Of a stretch of DNA of 64,000 nucleotides, positions 22,484 to 35,194 are shown in pieces. This DNA comes from Pseudofrankia inefficax (GTDB lineage: Bacteria > Actinomycetota > Actinomycetes > Frankiales > Frankiaceae), in NCBI RefSeq assembly GCF_000166135.1, contig NC_014666.1:1240001-1304000 (forward strand), read 5' to 3'. The notes under the pieces are model-generated. The model saw only the letters and a list, made by a program, of their open reading frames with translations. It had not been told where the DNA came from and searched no databases. Every line of letters begins with the position of its first letter. The first letter of the stretch is position 1. Made by a program: the position numbers and the translations under genes.

Positions 22484-23566
22484 GTGATGCGGGTGCTCGC
22501 CGCGATGTCGGGCGGGGTGGACTCGGCGGTCGCCGCCGCGCGTGCCGTCGACGCCGGGCACGAGGTCACCGGCGTGCACCTGGCGCTGTCCCGCTCGCCG
22601 GACGCCGAGCGCACCGGCGCCAGGGGCTGCTGCACGGTCGAGGACGCCCGTGACGCCCGCCGCGCCGCCGACGTGCTGGGCATCCCGTTCTACGTCTGGG
22701 ACCTGGCCGACCGGTTCGAGACCGACGTGATCGCGGACTTCGTCGCCGCGTATGCCGCCGGTGAGACGCCGAACCCGTGCGTGCGCTGCAACGAGCGGAT
22801 CAAGTTCTCCGCCGTGCTGGGCCGGGCGCTCGCGCTCGGCTTCGACGCCGTCGTCACGGGGCACCACGCCCGGCTGTCCGCCGACGGCGTGCTGCGCCGC
22901 TCGGTCGACCCGGCCAAGGACCAGTCCTACGTGCTCGGCACGCTGCGCCCCGAGCAGCTGCGCCGGGCGATCTTCCCGCTGGGCGATTCCACGAAGGCGC
23001 AGGTGCGGGCCGAGGCCGCCGCCCGTGGCCTGGGCGTCGCCGACAAGCCGGACAGCCACGACATCTGCTTCGTCCCGTCGGGTGACACCGGCGCCTGGCT
23101 GCGCGACCGGCTGGGAGCCAAGCCGGGGCCGATCGTCGACGCGGCGACCGGGGAGACCCTCGGCGCGCACGACGGGACCTTCGCGTTCACCGTCGGCCAG
23201 CGGCGCGGGCTGCGCCTCGGCCGCCCGGCGCCGGACGGCCGGCCCCGCTACGTCCTGGACATCTCGCCGGTGACGTCGACCGTGACCGTCGGCCCGGCCG
23301 AGTCGCTGGACGTGTGGCGGCTGGTCGCGGACGCGGGCGTGTGGGCGGCGCCCGAAGGGGTCGACGTCGAGTGCCTCGCCCAGGTCCGTGCGCACGGCGA
23401 CGCTGTGCCGGCTGTCGCGCGGGCCGACGGGGGCGAGCTGTCGATCGAGCTGCGCGCTCCGGTCCGTGGCACGGCCGCCGGCCAGGCCGTCGTTCTCTAT
23501 GACGGCGACCGGGTTCTCGGCGGCGGTCACATCCTGCGCACGATGGCCGAGCGCGCCCTGGCGTAG
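22484..23566 (+). CDS. mnmA: tRNA-specific 2-thiouridylase
   Basis: MnmA activates U34 of tRNA-Lys, -Glu and -Gln by adenylation and inserts sulfur to give 2-thiouridine. The 360-residue protein has the PP-loop SGGVDS (residues 9-14), the catalytic region [14 protein letters not shown] with Cys99 and Cys102, the tRNA-interacting KDQSYVL, and DICFVPSGD with the second catalytic cysteine. The C-terminal beta-barrel follows. GTG 22484 and ATG 22487 are adjacent possible starts. Its substrates may include the tRNA species encoded near 59 kb, though those have CTG and CTC anticodons and so are not thiolated. Confidence 0.94.
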   Translation: MMRVLAAMSGGVDSAVAAARAVDAGHEVTGVHLALSRSPDAERTGARGCCTVEDARDARRAADVLGIPFYVWDLADRFETDVIADFVAAYAAGETPNPCVRCNERIKFSAVLGRALALGFDAVVTGHHARLSADGVLRRSVDPAKDQSYVLGTLRPEQLRRAIFPLGDSTKAQVRAEAAARGLGVADKPDSHDICFVPSGDTGAWLRDRLGAKPGPIVDAATGETLGAHDGTFAFTVGQRRGLRLGRPAPDGRPRYVLDISPVTSTVTVGPAESLDVWRLVADAGVWAAPEGVDVECLAQVRAHGDAVPAVARADGGELSIELRAPVRGTAAGQAVVLYDGDRVLGGGHILRTMAERALA

Positions 23567-23632
23567 GCGCGCGGCGCGCGCCCGGCGCGCGCTGACCCCC
23601 GGAGGACATCCGGCTGGAATAGCTTTGATCGC

Positions 23633-27120
<3,488 letters not shown>

Positions 27121-27139
27121 CCGCAGGCCCCGGCCTTCG

Positions 27140-27214
27140 TTGATCGCCGTTTGGCCCTCGGATGGTCGTAGGCAGGGTGTTTCACGACCGGTAGCGGGCC
27201 AAAACGACGATCAA
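27140..27214. repeat. Dispersed palindromic element, copy A
   Basis: Arms TTGATCGCCGTTTGGCCC (27140-27157) and its near-perfect complement (27196-27214, one extra base and one mismatch) enclose a second hairpin GGTCGT/ACGACC (27164-27169, 27184-27189). It lies between the convergent ends of ligA and the ACT-domain gene. Two related copies lie near 59.6 and 59.8 kb. Confidence 0.8.
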
Positions 27215-27269
27215 GGCCCGATGGTGGCGCCGTCGGTAGGCCGGGCCGCCCGGGGCCGCGCGGCAGGAC

Positions 27270-27968
27270 CTACAGCGCTGTGCGGCGGGCGAGGGACGCG
27301 GTGATGCCGGCCAGGTGGGCCAGGCGGGCGACCTCGGAGGAGCGGAACCTCGGGCCACCGGGACGGCCGATGAGGATCACCAGCTCGGCGCAGCCGACGG
27401 GGGCGGCGGCGAGCTCCATGCCGCGTTCGGACCAGCGCGCAGGCAGGCCGCCTTCGGCCGGGTCGATCACCCGGGCCTCGGGCAGCGGCAGCCACGGCAC
27501 CGGCTCGATCGCCCGCGGCGGGCTCGCGTAGTCGTACACGCCCAGGTCCGGCGCGCCGACCGACGCCTCCCGGATGCGCACGTCGCCCGGCCCGGCGTAG
27601 TCGAGCAGCAGAGCCCAGTCCGCGTGGAAGACCCCGGGCACGAGGTCGGCGAGCATGGCGGCCGCCTCGCCCGGCCGGTCGGTGAGCGCGTCCACCAGGT
27701 CCAGGTCGTCGCTGACCCCGGCCCCGTCCGCGAGGTACGGCCGCAGCGACTCGACCCGCACGCCCGCGACCGAGTGCGCGGCCGTCAGCGCGCTGTCCGC
27801 GAGGCCACCCATGGGCAGCTGCACCACCAGGTCGTCGATCGCGCCGTCCGTCGACCGTTCGACGACGGCGAGGCTGATGATGTCGATCCCGACCCGCCCC
27901 AGCGCCGTCGCCACCGCCCCCAGCGCGCCGGGTCGGTCGGGCAGCAGCAGACGCAGGAGGTACGACAT
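27270..27968 (-). CDS. ACT-domain protein
   Basis: The first 75 residues are a clear ACT domain (SYLLRLLLPDRPGALGAVATALGRVGIDIISLAVVER), a fold that usually binds amino acids and dimerises. The rest of the 232-residue protein (about 95-225) has a GAF-like or unassigned pattern: AAMLADLVPGVFHADWALLLD and later CAELVILIGRPGGPRFRSSEVARLAHLAG. No DNA-binding or catalytic motif is seen. It is divergent from gatC. It could be an amino-acid sensor; its partner is not evident. Confidence 0.75.
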   Translation of the reverse strand: MSYLLRLLLPDRPGALGAVATALGRVGIDIISLAVVERSTDGAIDDLVVQLPMGGLADSALTAAHSVAGVRVESLRPYLADGAGVSDDLDLVDALTDRPGEAAAMLADLVPGVFHADWALLLDYAGPGDVRIREASVGAPDLGVYDYASPPRAIEPVPWLPLPEARVIDPAEGGLPARWSERGMELAAAPVGCAELVILIGRPGGPRFRSSEVARLAHLAGITASLARRTAL

Positions 27969-28238
27969 GACGTCGAGGATTCCGGATCGGCGTGACGCTG
28001 TGGTGACATCCGCGTGCGTTCCTGAATGTCGTCGCGGCTGTGCGGCCGCCGCGCGTGGGAAGATCGCGCCTTGCCCGGCGGCAGGCGCGTCGGCGTCCGC
28101 CGTACGATGAGGCTACGCAGACACGCCGAGGTGTCGCCCGTCGTCGCCGCCCGGCAAAATTCATTGTCCGGTCAGGCCGTTGGCTGGACACTGGCGACAA
28201 CCGGCCGGTAGACGGCCGTAGAACAGGGGTCCACCGCC

Positions 28239-28535
28239 ATGGCCATCACGAGGGACGAGGTCGCGCATCTCGCCCGCCTGTCGCGGATGTCGCTGTCGGA
28301 TGCCGAGCTCGACGCGCTCGCACCACAGCTGGACCAGATCCTGTCCGCCGTCGCCCGGGTCGCCGAGGTCGCGGCGGCGGACATCCCGCCCACCAGCCAT
28401 GCTGTGCCGCTTACCAACGTCTTCCGGGTCGACACGACCCGGCCGTCGCTGACGGCGGAGGAGGCACTCGCCGGGGCGCCGTCCGCCGAGGAAGGCCGTT
28501 TCCGGGTACCGCGCATCCTCGACCCGGACGAGTAG
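28239..28535 (+). CDS. gatC: Asp/Glu-tRNA amidotransferase subunit C
   Basis: GatC is the small stabilising subunit of the GatCAB amidotransferase. This 98-residue protein has the standard start [25 protein letters not shown] and ends [11 protein letters not shown], the typical GatC tail. It lies 233 bases before gatA in the same direction. Actinobacteria use GatCAB to make Gln-tRNA-Gln (and in some Asn-tRNA-Asn) from misacylated tRNA. The gap to gatA has no gene. Confidence 0.93.
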   Translation: MAITRDEVAHLARLSRMSLSDAELDALAPQLDQILSAVARVAEVAAADIPPTSHAVPLTNVFRVDTTRPSLTAEEALAGAPSAEEGRFRVPRILDPDE

Positions 28536-28768
28536 CGGCGCCCAGGCACGCGACGCCCGCTCGCCGGACGGAGCCTCGGTGGCCGAGCCAGGCCAGGGGG
28601 ACCGCCCAGGCCGACGCGGCGGGCCGCGAACCCCGAGGACGAGGCGTCGACGCACCCGCGCGGCCAGATCCGCCGCCGATCGCGGACAGTCCCGGTGAAC
28701 GCGGGACCCAGACGAACCAGGAAGCCTCCCAGAGGCCCACAGACGACAGAGAAGGACCGACCGCAGCC

Positions 28769-30268
28769 ATGACCGACGCATCCGCCGACGTCGTCCGGCT
28801 CACCGCCGTCGAGACCGCGGCAGCGATCGCGGCCGGCGAGCTGTCCGCCGTCGAGGCCACCCAGGCGGCGCTCGACCGGATCGCCAAGGTCGACGACGCC
28901 GTGCACGCCTTCCTGCACGTCGACGTCGAGGGCGCGCTCGCCACCGCGGCCGGGGTCGACACCCGCCGCGCCGCCGGTGAGCAGCTCGGGCCGCTCGCCG
29001 GCGTCCCGCTCGCCCTCAAGGACGTCCTGACGGCCAAGGGCCAGCCGACGACCTGCGGGAGCCGCATCCTCGAGGGCTGGTACCCGCCGTACGACGCGAC
29101 CGTCACCGCGCGCCTGCGGGCCGCCGACGTCGTGATCCTCGGCAAGGCCAACATGGACGAGTTCGCCATGGGCTCCTCCACCGAGAACTCGGCCTACGGC
29201 GCCACCCGCAACCCGTGGGACCTCAGCCGCATCCCCGGTGGCAGCTCCGGCGGCTCGTCGGCCGCGGTCGCCGCCTTCGAGGCGCCGCTGGCGATCGGCA
29301 CGGACACGGGCGGGTCGATCCGCCAGCCGGCCGCCGTCTGCGGCCTGGTCGGGGTGAAGCCCACCTACGGCGGGGTGTCGCGCTACGGGCTGGTGGCCTT
29401 CTCCAGCTCGCTGGACCAGGCCGGCCCGCTGGCCAGGACCGTCACCGACGCCGCGCTGCTGCACGCGGCGATCGCCGGCCACGATCCGTGCGACTCCACC
29501 AGCGTCGACCGGCCGGTCCCGCCGGTGGTCGAGGCCGCCGTGCGCCGCGAGGTGCGCGGGCTGCGGATCGGCGTGGTCCGGGAGCTGTCCGGGGACGGCT
29601 ACGAGCCCGGCGTGCAGGCCCGCTTCGACGAGGCGGTGGCGCTGCTCGCCGAGCTCGGGGCGGAGATCGTCGAGGTCAGCTGCCCGCACTTCGACTACGC
29701 GCTGGCCGCCTACTACCTGATCGCGCCGAGCGAGTGCTCGTCGAACCTGGCCCGGTTCGACGCGATGCGCTTCGGCCTGCGGCTCGGCGACGACGGGCTG
29801 GCCGGCGCCGAGGAGGTCATGAGCCGCACCCGGGCGGCCGGTTTCGGCCCCGAGGTCAAGCGGCGGATCATCCTGGGCACCTACGCCCTGTCGTCCGGCT
29901 ACTACGACGCCTACTACGGCCAGGCGCAGAAGGTACGGACGCTGATCAGCCGGGACTTCACCGCGGCGTTCGAGCAGGTCGACGTGCTCGTCTCGCCGAC
30001 CACGCCCACGGTCGCGTTCCCGATCGGGGCGAAGGTCGACGACCCGATCGCCATGTACCTCAACGACCTGTGCACGATCCCGGCGAACCTGGCGGGCGTG
30101 CCGGCGATGAGCGTCCCGGCCGGCCTCTCTGACGGATTGCCGGTCGGCTTCCAGATCATGGCCCCGGCCTTCGCCGACGAGCGGCTCTACGAGGTCGGCG
30201 GCGCGCTGGAGACGGCGCTCGACGCCCGCCGCGGCTACCCGCTGCTGGCGGCCGCGCCCGCGCTCTAG
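28769..30268 (+). CDS. gatA: Asp/Glu-tRNA amidotransferase subunit A
   Basis: GatA is the glutaminase subunit of GatCAB and releases ammonia for GatB. The 499-residue amidase has the complete Ser-cisSer-Lys triad: Lys84 (PLALKD), Ser159 (PGGSSGGS) and Ser183 ([10 protein letters not shown]). I set the start at ATG 28769 ([11 protein letters not shown]); the open frame upstream reads through non-conserved Arg/Pro-rich sequence. Length is standard. Confidence 0.96.
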   Translation: MTDASADVVRLTAVETAAAIAAGELSAVEATQAALDRIAKVDDAVHAFLHVDVEGALATAAGVDTRRAAGEQLGPLAGVPLALKDVLTAKGQPTTCGSRILEGWYPPYDATVTARLRAADVVILGKANMDEFAMGSSTENSAYGATRNPWDLSRIPGGSSGGSSAAVAAFEAPLAIGTDTGGSIRQPAAVCGLVGVKPTYGGVSRYGLVAFSSSLDQAGPLARTVTDAALLHAAIAGHDPCDSTSVDRPVPPVVEAAVRREVRGLRIGVVRELSGDGYEPGVQARFDEAVALLAELGAEIVEVSCPHFDYALAAYYLIAPSECSSNLARFDAMRFGLRLGDDGLAGAEEVMSRTRAAGFGPEVKRRIILGTYALSSGYYDAYYGQAQKVRTLISRDFTAAFEQVDVLVSPTTPTVAFPIGAKVDDPIAMYLNDLCTIPANLAGVPAMSVPAGLSDGLPVGFQIMAPAFADERLYEVGGALETALDARRGYPLLAAAPAL

Positions 30269-30306
30269 CGCGGGGCCGGCCGGACGAGACGGAAGGAAAC
30301 GACATC

Positions 30307-30594
30307 ATGGTCGGGCTGCGCAGCAGGCGGCAGGACCGGACGCTGCTGATCGTGCTGTGGCTGTTCACCGCCATCGTGCTGGTGCTCGGCGGGTTCGCGG
30401 TAAGCCCGATCCTGCTGGTCTGGGGGACGGTCGGGCTCCTGGCCGCGATCTTCCTGACCTACATCCACGTGCGCGACACCCGCGGGCAGGGCGGCGGCCC
30501 AGGAGCCCAGGACACGCCGGGCCAGGACGAGGACGCGGCAACCACGAACCCAGAAGACACAGCCACGCGCACGGACGCAGAGGAGTCCCGGTGA
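30307..30594 (+). CDS. Small membrane protein between gatA and gatB
   Basis: This 95-residue protein has a basic N-terminus ([11 protein letters not shown]), two adjoining hydrophobic helices (about residues 12-30 and 34-52) with a short turn, and a polar, acidic, disordered tail. GGAAGGAAACGAC precedes ATG 30307. Its TGA overlaps the gatB GTG by four bases, so gatB translation may be coupled to it. No family or function is recognised; the hairpin-like membrane topology and the position inside the gat operon are all that can be said. Confidence 0.75.
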   Translation: MVGLRSRRQDRTLLIVLWLFTAIVLVLGGFAVSPILLVWGTVGLLAAIFLTYIHVRDTRGQGGGPGAQDTPGQDEDAATTNPEDTATRTDAEESR

Positions 30595-32108
30595 GCACGG
30601 ACGGCGCCGTCATCGCCACCCCGTCCTTCGAGGACGCGGTCGCCCGGTACGAGCCGGTGATCGGCCTGGAGACGCACGTCGAGCTCGGCACCGCGTCGAA
30701 GATGTTCTGCGGCTGCTCGACCTCGTTCGGCGCCGCGCCGAACACCCAGGTCTGCCCGGTCTGCCTCGGGCTGCCCGGCGCGCTGCCGGTGGTCAACGAG
30801 GCGGCGATCCGGTTCGCCGTCATGATCGGCCTGGCGCTGAACTGCTCGATCGCGTCCTGGTGCCGGTTCGCGCGGAAGAACTACTTCTACCCGGACATGC
30901 CGAAGAACTTCCAGATCAGCCAGTACGACGAGCCGCTGTGCTCGAACGGCTGGCTGGCCGTCGAGGTCGACGGGGAGGTGCACCGGGTCGGCATCACCCG
31001 GGTGCACCTGGAGGAGGACACCGGCAAGTCGCTGCACGTCGGTGGCGCCACCGGCCGGATCCACGGCGCGACCCACTCGCTCGTCGACTACAACCGGGCC
31101 GGCATCCCGCTGGTGGAGATCGTCACCGAGCCGGACATCCGCTCGCCCGAGGTCGCCCGCGCCTACGTCGAGGAACTGCGCGAGCTGTGCCGCTCGCTCG
31201 CCGTGTCCGACGTCCGGATGGAGCAGGGCTCGCTGCGTTGCGACGCGAACGTCTCGCTGCGCCGCCGGCCGGTCCCCGGCGAGCCGGACGCGCCGTTCGG
31301 CACCCGGACGGAGACCAAGAACCTCAACTCGCTGCGGTCGGTCGAGCGGGCCGCCCGTTACGAGATCACCCGCCAGGCGGCGCTGCTGGACGGTGGCGAG
31401 CGGATCCACCAGGAGACCCGCCACTTCGAGGAGGCCTCGGGCCGTACCGCGGCCGGCCGGTCGAAGGAGGAGGCGACCGACTACCGGTATTTCCCGGAGC
31501 CGGACCTGACTCCACTGGCGCTGACCCGGGAGTACATCGACGCCGTCGGGGCGTCGCTGCCTGAGCTGCCGTCGCAGCGGCGGGCCCGGCTGATCGCCGA
31601 GCACGGCTTCAGCCCGCGCGATCTCGTCGACATGAGCAACGCGGGCGCGCTCGAACTGGTCGAGGAGACGATCGCCGCCGGCGCGTCCGCCCCGGCGGCG
31701 CGCAAGTGGTGGCTCAACGAGCTGGCCCGGCGCGCGTCCGACCAGGGCGTGACCCCCGCGGAGCTGGCGATCCGGCCGGTCGACGTGGCCCGGATCATCG
31801 AGCTGATCGCCGACGGGAGCCTCACGGACGCGCTGGCCCGCAAGGTCATCGACGGTGTGCTCGCCGGCGAGGGCGACCCGGACGAGGTCGTGTCGGCCCG
31901 GGGCCTGGCTGTCGTCACCGATGACACCGCGCTGTCCGCGGCCGTCGACACCGCGATCGCCGCGTCCCCGGACCTCGCCGACAAGGTCCGCGGCGGCAAC
32001 CTCAACGCCGTCGGCCCGCTCGTCGGCGCCGTCATGAAGGCCATGAAGGGCCAGGCCGTCGCCTCGACCGTCCGGGCACTCCTGCTGGAGCGACTCGGCG
32101 CGGCGTAG
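30591..32108 (+). CDS. gatB: Asp/Glu-tRNA amidotransferase subunit B
   Basis: GatB binds the misacylated tRNA and transfers the amide. The 505-residue protein has the family start [23 protein letters not shown], zinc-site cysteines within the first 70 residues (CGCST and CPVCLGLPG), the [18 protein letters not shown] and [11 protein letters not shown]-like (here [11 protein letters not shown]) blocks, and the C-terminal YqeY-like tRNA-binding domain ending near [18 protein letters not shown] 30591 is the start. It ends the gat operon, with a strong hairpin directly after it. Confidence 0.96.
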   Translation: MSTDGAVIATPSFEDAVARYEPVIGLETHVELGTASKMFCGCSTSFGAAPNTQVCPVCLGLPGALPVVNEAAIRFAVMIGLALNCSIASWCRFARKNYFYPDMPKNFQISQYDEPLCSNGWLAVEVDGEVHRVGITRVHLEEDTGKSLHVGGATGRIHGATHSLVDYNRAGIPLVEIVTEPDIRSPEVARAYVEELRELCRSLAVSDVRMEQGSLRCDANVSLRRRPVPGEPDAPFGTRTETKNLNSLRSVERAARYEITRQAALLDGGERIHQETRHFEEASGRTAAGRSKEEATDYRYFPEPDLTPLALTREYIDAVGASLPELPSQRRARLIAEHGFSPRDLVDMSNAGALELVEETIAAGASAPAARKWWLNELARRASDQGVTPAELAIRPVDVARIIELIADGSLTDALARKVIDGVLAGEGDPDEVVSARGLAVVTDDTALSAAVDTAIAASPDLADKVRGGNLNAVGPLVGAVMKAMKGQAVASTVRALLLERLGAA

Positions 32109-32114
32109 ACGCGG

Positions 32115-32154
32115 ACGGCCGATCGGTCTCGCCGGGGCGAGGCCGATCGGCCGT
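32115..32154 (+). terminator. gat operon terminator
   Basis: A 12-bp perfect stem ACGGCCGATCGG (32115-32126) with 32143-32154 continues inward with CTCGCC/GGCGAG. It begins seven bases after the gatB stop. The downstream genes converge on it. Confidence 0.8.
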
Positions 32155-32192
32155 GGGCCGTCCGGGGGAGGCGTTCCGGACCGGTCGCCTGG

Positions 32193-32879
32193 TCAGACCG
32201 TGGTCCGGCGGATCGTGCTGAACCCGCCGGCCAGCAGGGCCGCGGCGAGCACGGCCAGGATCGCGGTCAGTCCCAGCGCGTCGGCGCTGGTGAGGAAGTC
32301 GCCGACGCCGGCCCAGGCGTGCGTCCAGGTGACGACCAGGATGGCGACGACCGCCACGGTGACCTGGGCGGCGCCGAAGGCGAGCGAACCGAGGATGCTC
32401 CAGCGGCGGAACACGATCCCGAACCACATGCCGTAGGCGAACAGCATTGCGATGCTCACGAACGACGTCAGCCAGGTGATGTACCAGGGACCGTCGAGGA
32501 TGTCGGCGATCCGGAAGAAGTACAGGTGCCCGCCCCAGCCGCCGGTGGCCCGCTCGATCGCCTGCAGCGCGGTGATCGCGGCACCGTCGGCCGCGGCGAT
32601 GGCCGCCCAGAGGCAGATCGTCCCCAGGTAGTAGGACCGCCTGCTGACACCCAGGGCGAGTCCGAACGGCAGCGACGCCGTGGTGCTGTAGAGCCCGCAG
32701 ACGAGCACGTAGATGAAGATCGCGCCAAGCCCGCCGGTCCGCACCCCGTCCACCTGGGTGGACACGACCAGGTTGACGACGAAGCTGAACCCGACGATGG
32801 CCCAGGGCATGCCCAGGTAGACCAGCCGGTTGACCAGGTGGTACTGGGCGACGTTGGTGATGGTGCGCCGGGTGGTCAT
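32193..32879 (-). CDS. ABC-2-type transporter membrane protein
   Basis: This 228-residue protein has about six hydrophobic segments (for example WAIVGFSFVVNLVVS, LGAIFIYVLVCGLYS, WLTSFVSIAMLFAYGMWFG and LGLTAILAVLAAALLAGG), with little extramembrane sequence. It overlaps the upstream ATPase by four bases and must be its permease. By analogy with the GntR-controlled YtrA-type operons it may respond to cell-envelope stress or antibiotics; the substrate is unknown. Confidence 0.82.
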   Translation of the reverse strand: MTTRRTITNVAQYHLVNRLVYLGMPWAIVGFSFVVNLVVSTQVDGVRTGGLGAIFIYVLVCGLYSTTASLPFGLALGVSRRSYYLGTICLWAAIAAADGAAITALQAIERATGGWGGHLYFFRIADILDGPWYITWLTSFVSIAMLFAYGMWFGIVFRRWSILGSLAFGAAQVTVAVVAILVVTWTHAWAGVGDFLTSADALGLTAILAVLAAALLAGGFSTIRRTTV

Positions 32880-33772
32880 GCGTTCGTCCTCTCCAGCGAG
32901 TCCTCGCCGGCCTGGCCGGAGACGGCGACCAGCATCTGTTGCAGGGACAGGGGTTCCATCCGCAGGTGCAGCTCCTGCGCGCGCAGCCGGTCGGACTCGT
33001 CGAGAGGCTCGGCCAGGACGACGGCCTCCTGCGACGCGAGCGTGCGCCGTTCCCAGGTGGGGCGCCCGGCGACGAGCTCGGCCACCGCGGCGGACGGGCC
33101 GCTCACCGACGTGTACCGGCCCCGCAGGTCGTCGGCCGCGGCGTTCAGGACGACCCGGCCGCGGCTGATGATCACGACCTGGTCGAGCAGGCCGGCGACC
33201 TCGTCGACCAGGTGGGTGGACAGCAGCACGGTGCGCGGGTGCTCCGCGTAGTCCAGGAGGAGCCGGTCGTAGAACACCTGGCGCGCGACCGCGTCCAGGC
33301 CGGCGTAGGGCTCGTCGAACAGCACGACCTCGGTTCGCGCCGCCAGGCCGATGACGATGCTCAGCGCGGACCGCATCCCCCGGGACAGCTTCTTGACCGG
33401 TCGGCGGCTCGGCAGCTCGAACTCGGCGACCAGATCGTCGGCCAGCTCGGTGCTCCAGTTCGGGTAGAACAGCGCCGCCATCCGCAGGGCGTCGCGGACC
33501 CGGATGTCCGGGAAGACCTGGTCCTCGCGCACGAAGACCATGCGGCGCAGGATGGCGTCGTTCTCGACCGGGCTGGCGCCGAGGACCAGCACCTGGCCGG
33601 CCGACGGGAACTGCTGGGCGGCGATGATCCGCATCAGCGTCGTCTTGCCGGCGCCGTTGCGGCCCAGCAGCCCGGTGATCGTGGGGCCCTGGAGGTCGAG
33701 CGTGACGTCGTCCAGGGCGACGTGGCCCCGGTAGCGCCTGGTCACGCCGGTGAGCGAGATCGTCGTGGTCAT
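32876..33772 (-). CDS. ABC transporter ATP-binding protein
   Basis: The 298-residue ATPase has Walker A GRNGAGKTT, Q-loop region, signature KLSRGMRSAL (LSRGM instead of LSGGQ, common in this group), Walker B VVLFDEPYAGLD and the switch His in LLSTHLVDE. The C-terminal 80 residues are an extension of unknown role. It overlaps the GntR gene upstream and the permease downstream by four bases each, forming a tight three-gene operon. Confidence 0.92.
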   Translation of the reverse strand: MTTTISLTGVTRRYRGHVALDDVTLDLQGPTITGLLGRNGAGKTTLMRIIAAQQFPSAGQVLVLGASPVENDAILRRMVFVREDQVFPDIRVRDALRMAALFYPNWSTELADDLVAEFELPSRRPVKKLSRGMRSALSIVIGLAARTEVVLFDEPYAGLDAVARQVFYDRLLLDYAEHPRTVLLSTHLVDEVAGLLDQVVIISRGRVVLNAAADDLRGRYTSVSGPSAAVAELVAGRPTWERRTLASQEAVVLAEPLDESDRLRAQELHLRMEPLSLQQMLVAVSGQAGEDSLERTNA

Positions 33773-34146
33773 GGGGTGACGCCCTCCTGCGTGTGGCTGG
33801 CCTCGTGGATCAGGGCGGTCAGGGTCTCGGCGTCGATCCCGAGCCGGGTGGCCTCGGTGACCAGCGGGGCGACATAGCGCTCCGCGAACCGCTTGCGGCG
33901 CTCCTGGATCAGGCGGTCCCGGGCGCCCGCGGCGACGAACATGCCGATGCCGCGCCGCTTCTCCAGCAGTCCGTCGTCGGTCAGCACGTTGATTCCCTTC
34001 GCCGCGGTGGCTGGGTTGATCCGGTAGAAGGCGGCCAACTCGTTGGTCGATGGCACTCGTCCGCCCTCCGCCAGGGCGCCATCGGCGATCTCCTCGGCCA
34101 GTCGCTCGGCGATCTGGGCGAACAGCGGTGTCCCCTCATCGAGCAA
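33769..34146 (-). CDS. GntR-family regulator, YtrA type
   Basis: This 125-residue regulator consists of an N-terminal winged helix (PLFAQIAERLAEEIADGALAEGGRVPSTNELAAFYRINPATAAKGINVLTDDGLLEKRRGIGMFV) and a short C-terminal dimerisation helix region, without a large effector domain. That is the YtrA subfamily, which typically represses its own ABC transporter operon. A dyad with matching spacing lies 23 bases upstream of its start. Confidence 0.9.
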   Translation of the reverse strand: MLDEGTPLFAQIAERLAEEIADGALAEGGRVPSTNELAAFYRINPATAAKGINVLTDDGLLEKRRGIGMFVAAGARDRLIQERRKRFAERYVAPLVTEATRLGIDAETLTALIHEASHTQEGVTP

Positions 34147-34168
34147 GACCCCTCCCTTCGTCGCTCGG

Positions 34169-34196
34169 TTGGTTACCTACTCAAGTAACTAACCAA
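34169..34196. promoter_or_regulatory. Operator-like dyad before the GntR/ABC operon
   Basis: TTGGTTA (34169-34175) and TAACCAA (34190-34196) form an outer inverted repeat; GTTAC (34172-34176) and GTAAC (34185-34189) form an inner one. AT-rich sequence is rare here, and the site lies just upstream of the regulator start, so autorepression is likely. Confidence 0.65.
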
Positions 34197-34328
34197 TGAG
34201 GCGATCTGTCAAGGGAGATCTCCGCGCGAAGCGGGCGGGCCGGGTGCCGCGGCCGGTGGCGAACGCGACAAGATCACAGTCCTGGCGGGCGCGCCCTGTT
34301 CGGGTCGGCCTGTGCGACCATCGGAAGA

Positions 34329-35180
34329 ATGGCCGCCGCCTCCCGGAAGCTGCTCGCGTGCAGCGATCTGCACGTCCGCCATCAGGAGAACCGGGCCGTG
34401 GTCGAGGCGATGCGTCCGACCGGGGACGACGACTGGCTGCTCGTCGTCGGTGACGTGGCCGAGTACGTCGCCGAGTTCCGCTGGGCGCTCACGCTGCTGG
34501 CCGGCAGGTTCGCGAAGGTCATCTGGGTGCCGGGCAACCACGAGCTGTGGACGCCGAACCGCGACCCGGTCCAGCTACGCGGGGTCGCCCGTTACTGGCA
34601 CCTGGTCGACATCTGCCGCGAGCTCGGCGTGCTCACGCCGGAGGACCCCTACCCGACCTGGGACGGGCCGGGCGGGCCGGTCGTGGTCGCGCCGATGTTC
34701 CTGCTCTACGACTACACGTTCCGCCCGCAGGGCACGTCGACCAAGGCCGAGGCGCTCGCCTACGCCTACTCGACCGGCGTCGTCTGCTCGGACGAGCACC
34801 TGCTGCACCCCGACCCGTTCCCGGCCATCGACGACTGGTGCCGGTCCCGGGTCGCGCTCACCGAGCAGCGGCTGGAGGCGCTCGACCCCGCGGGCCCGCC
34901 GACCCTGCTGGTCAACCACTTCCCGCTGGTCCGGGAGCCGACCAGGGTGCTGCGCTACCCCGAGTTCGCGCAGTGGTGCGGCACCGAGCTGACCGCCGAC
35001 TGGCACCTGCGCTTCCGGGCCGCCGCCGCCGTCTACGGCCACCTGCACATCCCGCGCACCACCAGCTACGACGGCGTCCGCTTCGAGGAGGTCTCCCTCG
35101 GCTACCCCCGAGAGTGGACCCGCCGCCCGGCCCACTACCAACGCCCCCCACTCCGCCAGATCCTCCCCGTCGAGGCCTGA
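34329..35180 (+). CDS. Calcineurin-like metallophosphoesterase
   Basis: The 283-residue protein has every metal-site block of the family in order: CSDLHV, VVGDVAE, VPGNHELW, LLVNHFPL and VYGHLHIP. It is therefore an intact two-metal phosphoesterase, probably cytosolic since no signal peptide is present. The substrate cannot be deduced. It is a lone gene, divergent from the GntR operon and convergent with the penicillin-binding protein. Confidence 0.88.
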   Translation: MAAASRKLLACSDLHVRHQENRAVVEAMRPTGDDDWLLVVGDVAEYVAEFRWALTLLAGRFAKVIWVPGNHELWTPNRDPVQLRGVARYWHLVDICRELGVLTPEDPYPTWDGPGGPVVVAPMFLLYDYTFRPQGTSTKAEALAYAYSTGVVCSDEHLLHPDPFPAIDDWCRSRVALTEQRLEALDPAGPPTLLVNHFPLVREPTRVLRYPEFAQWCGTELTADWHLRFRAAAAVYGHLHIPRTTSYDGVRFEEVSLGYPREWTRRPAHYQRPPLRQILPVEA

Positions 35181-35194
35181 CTGGTCGGCTGAGC

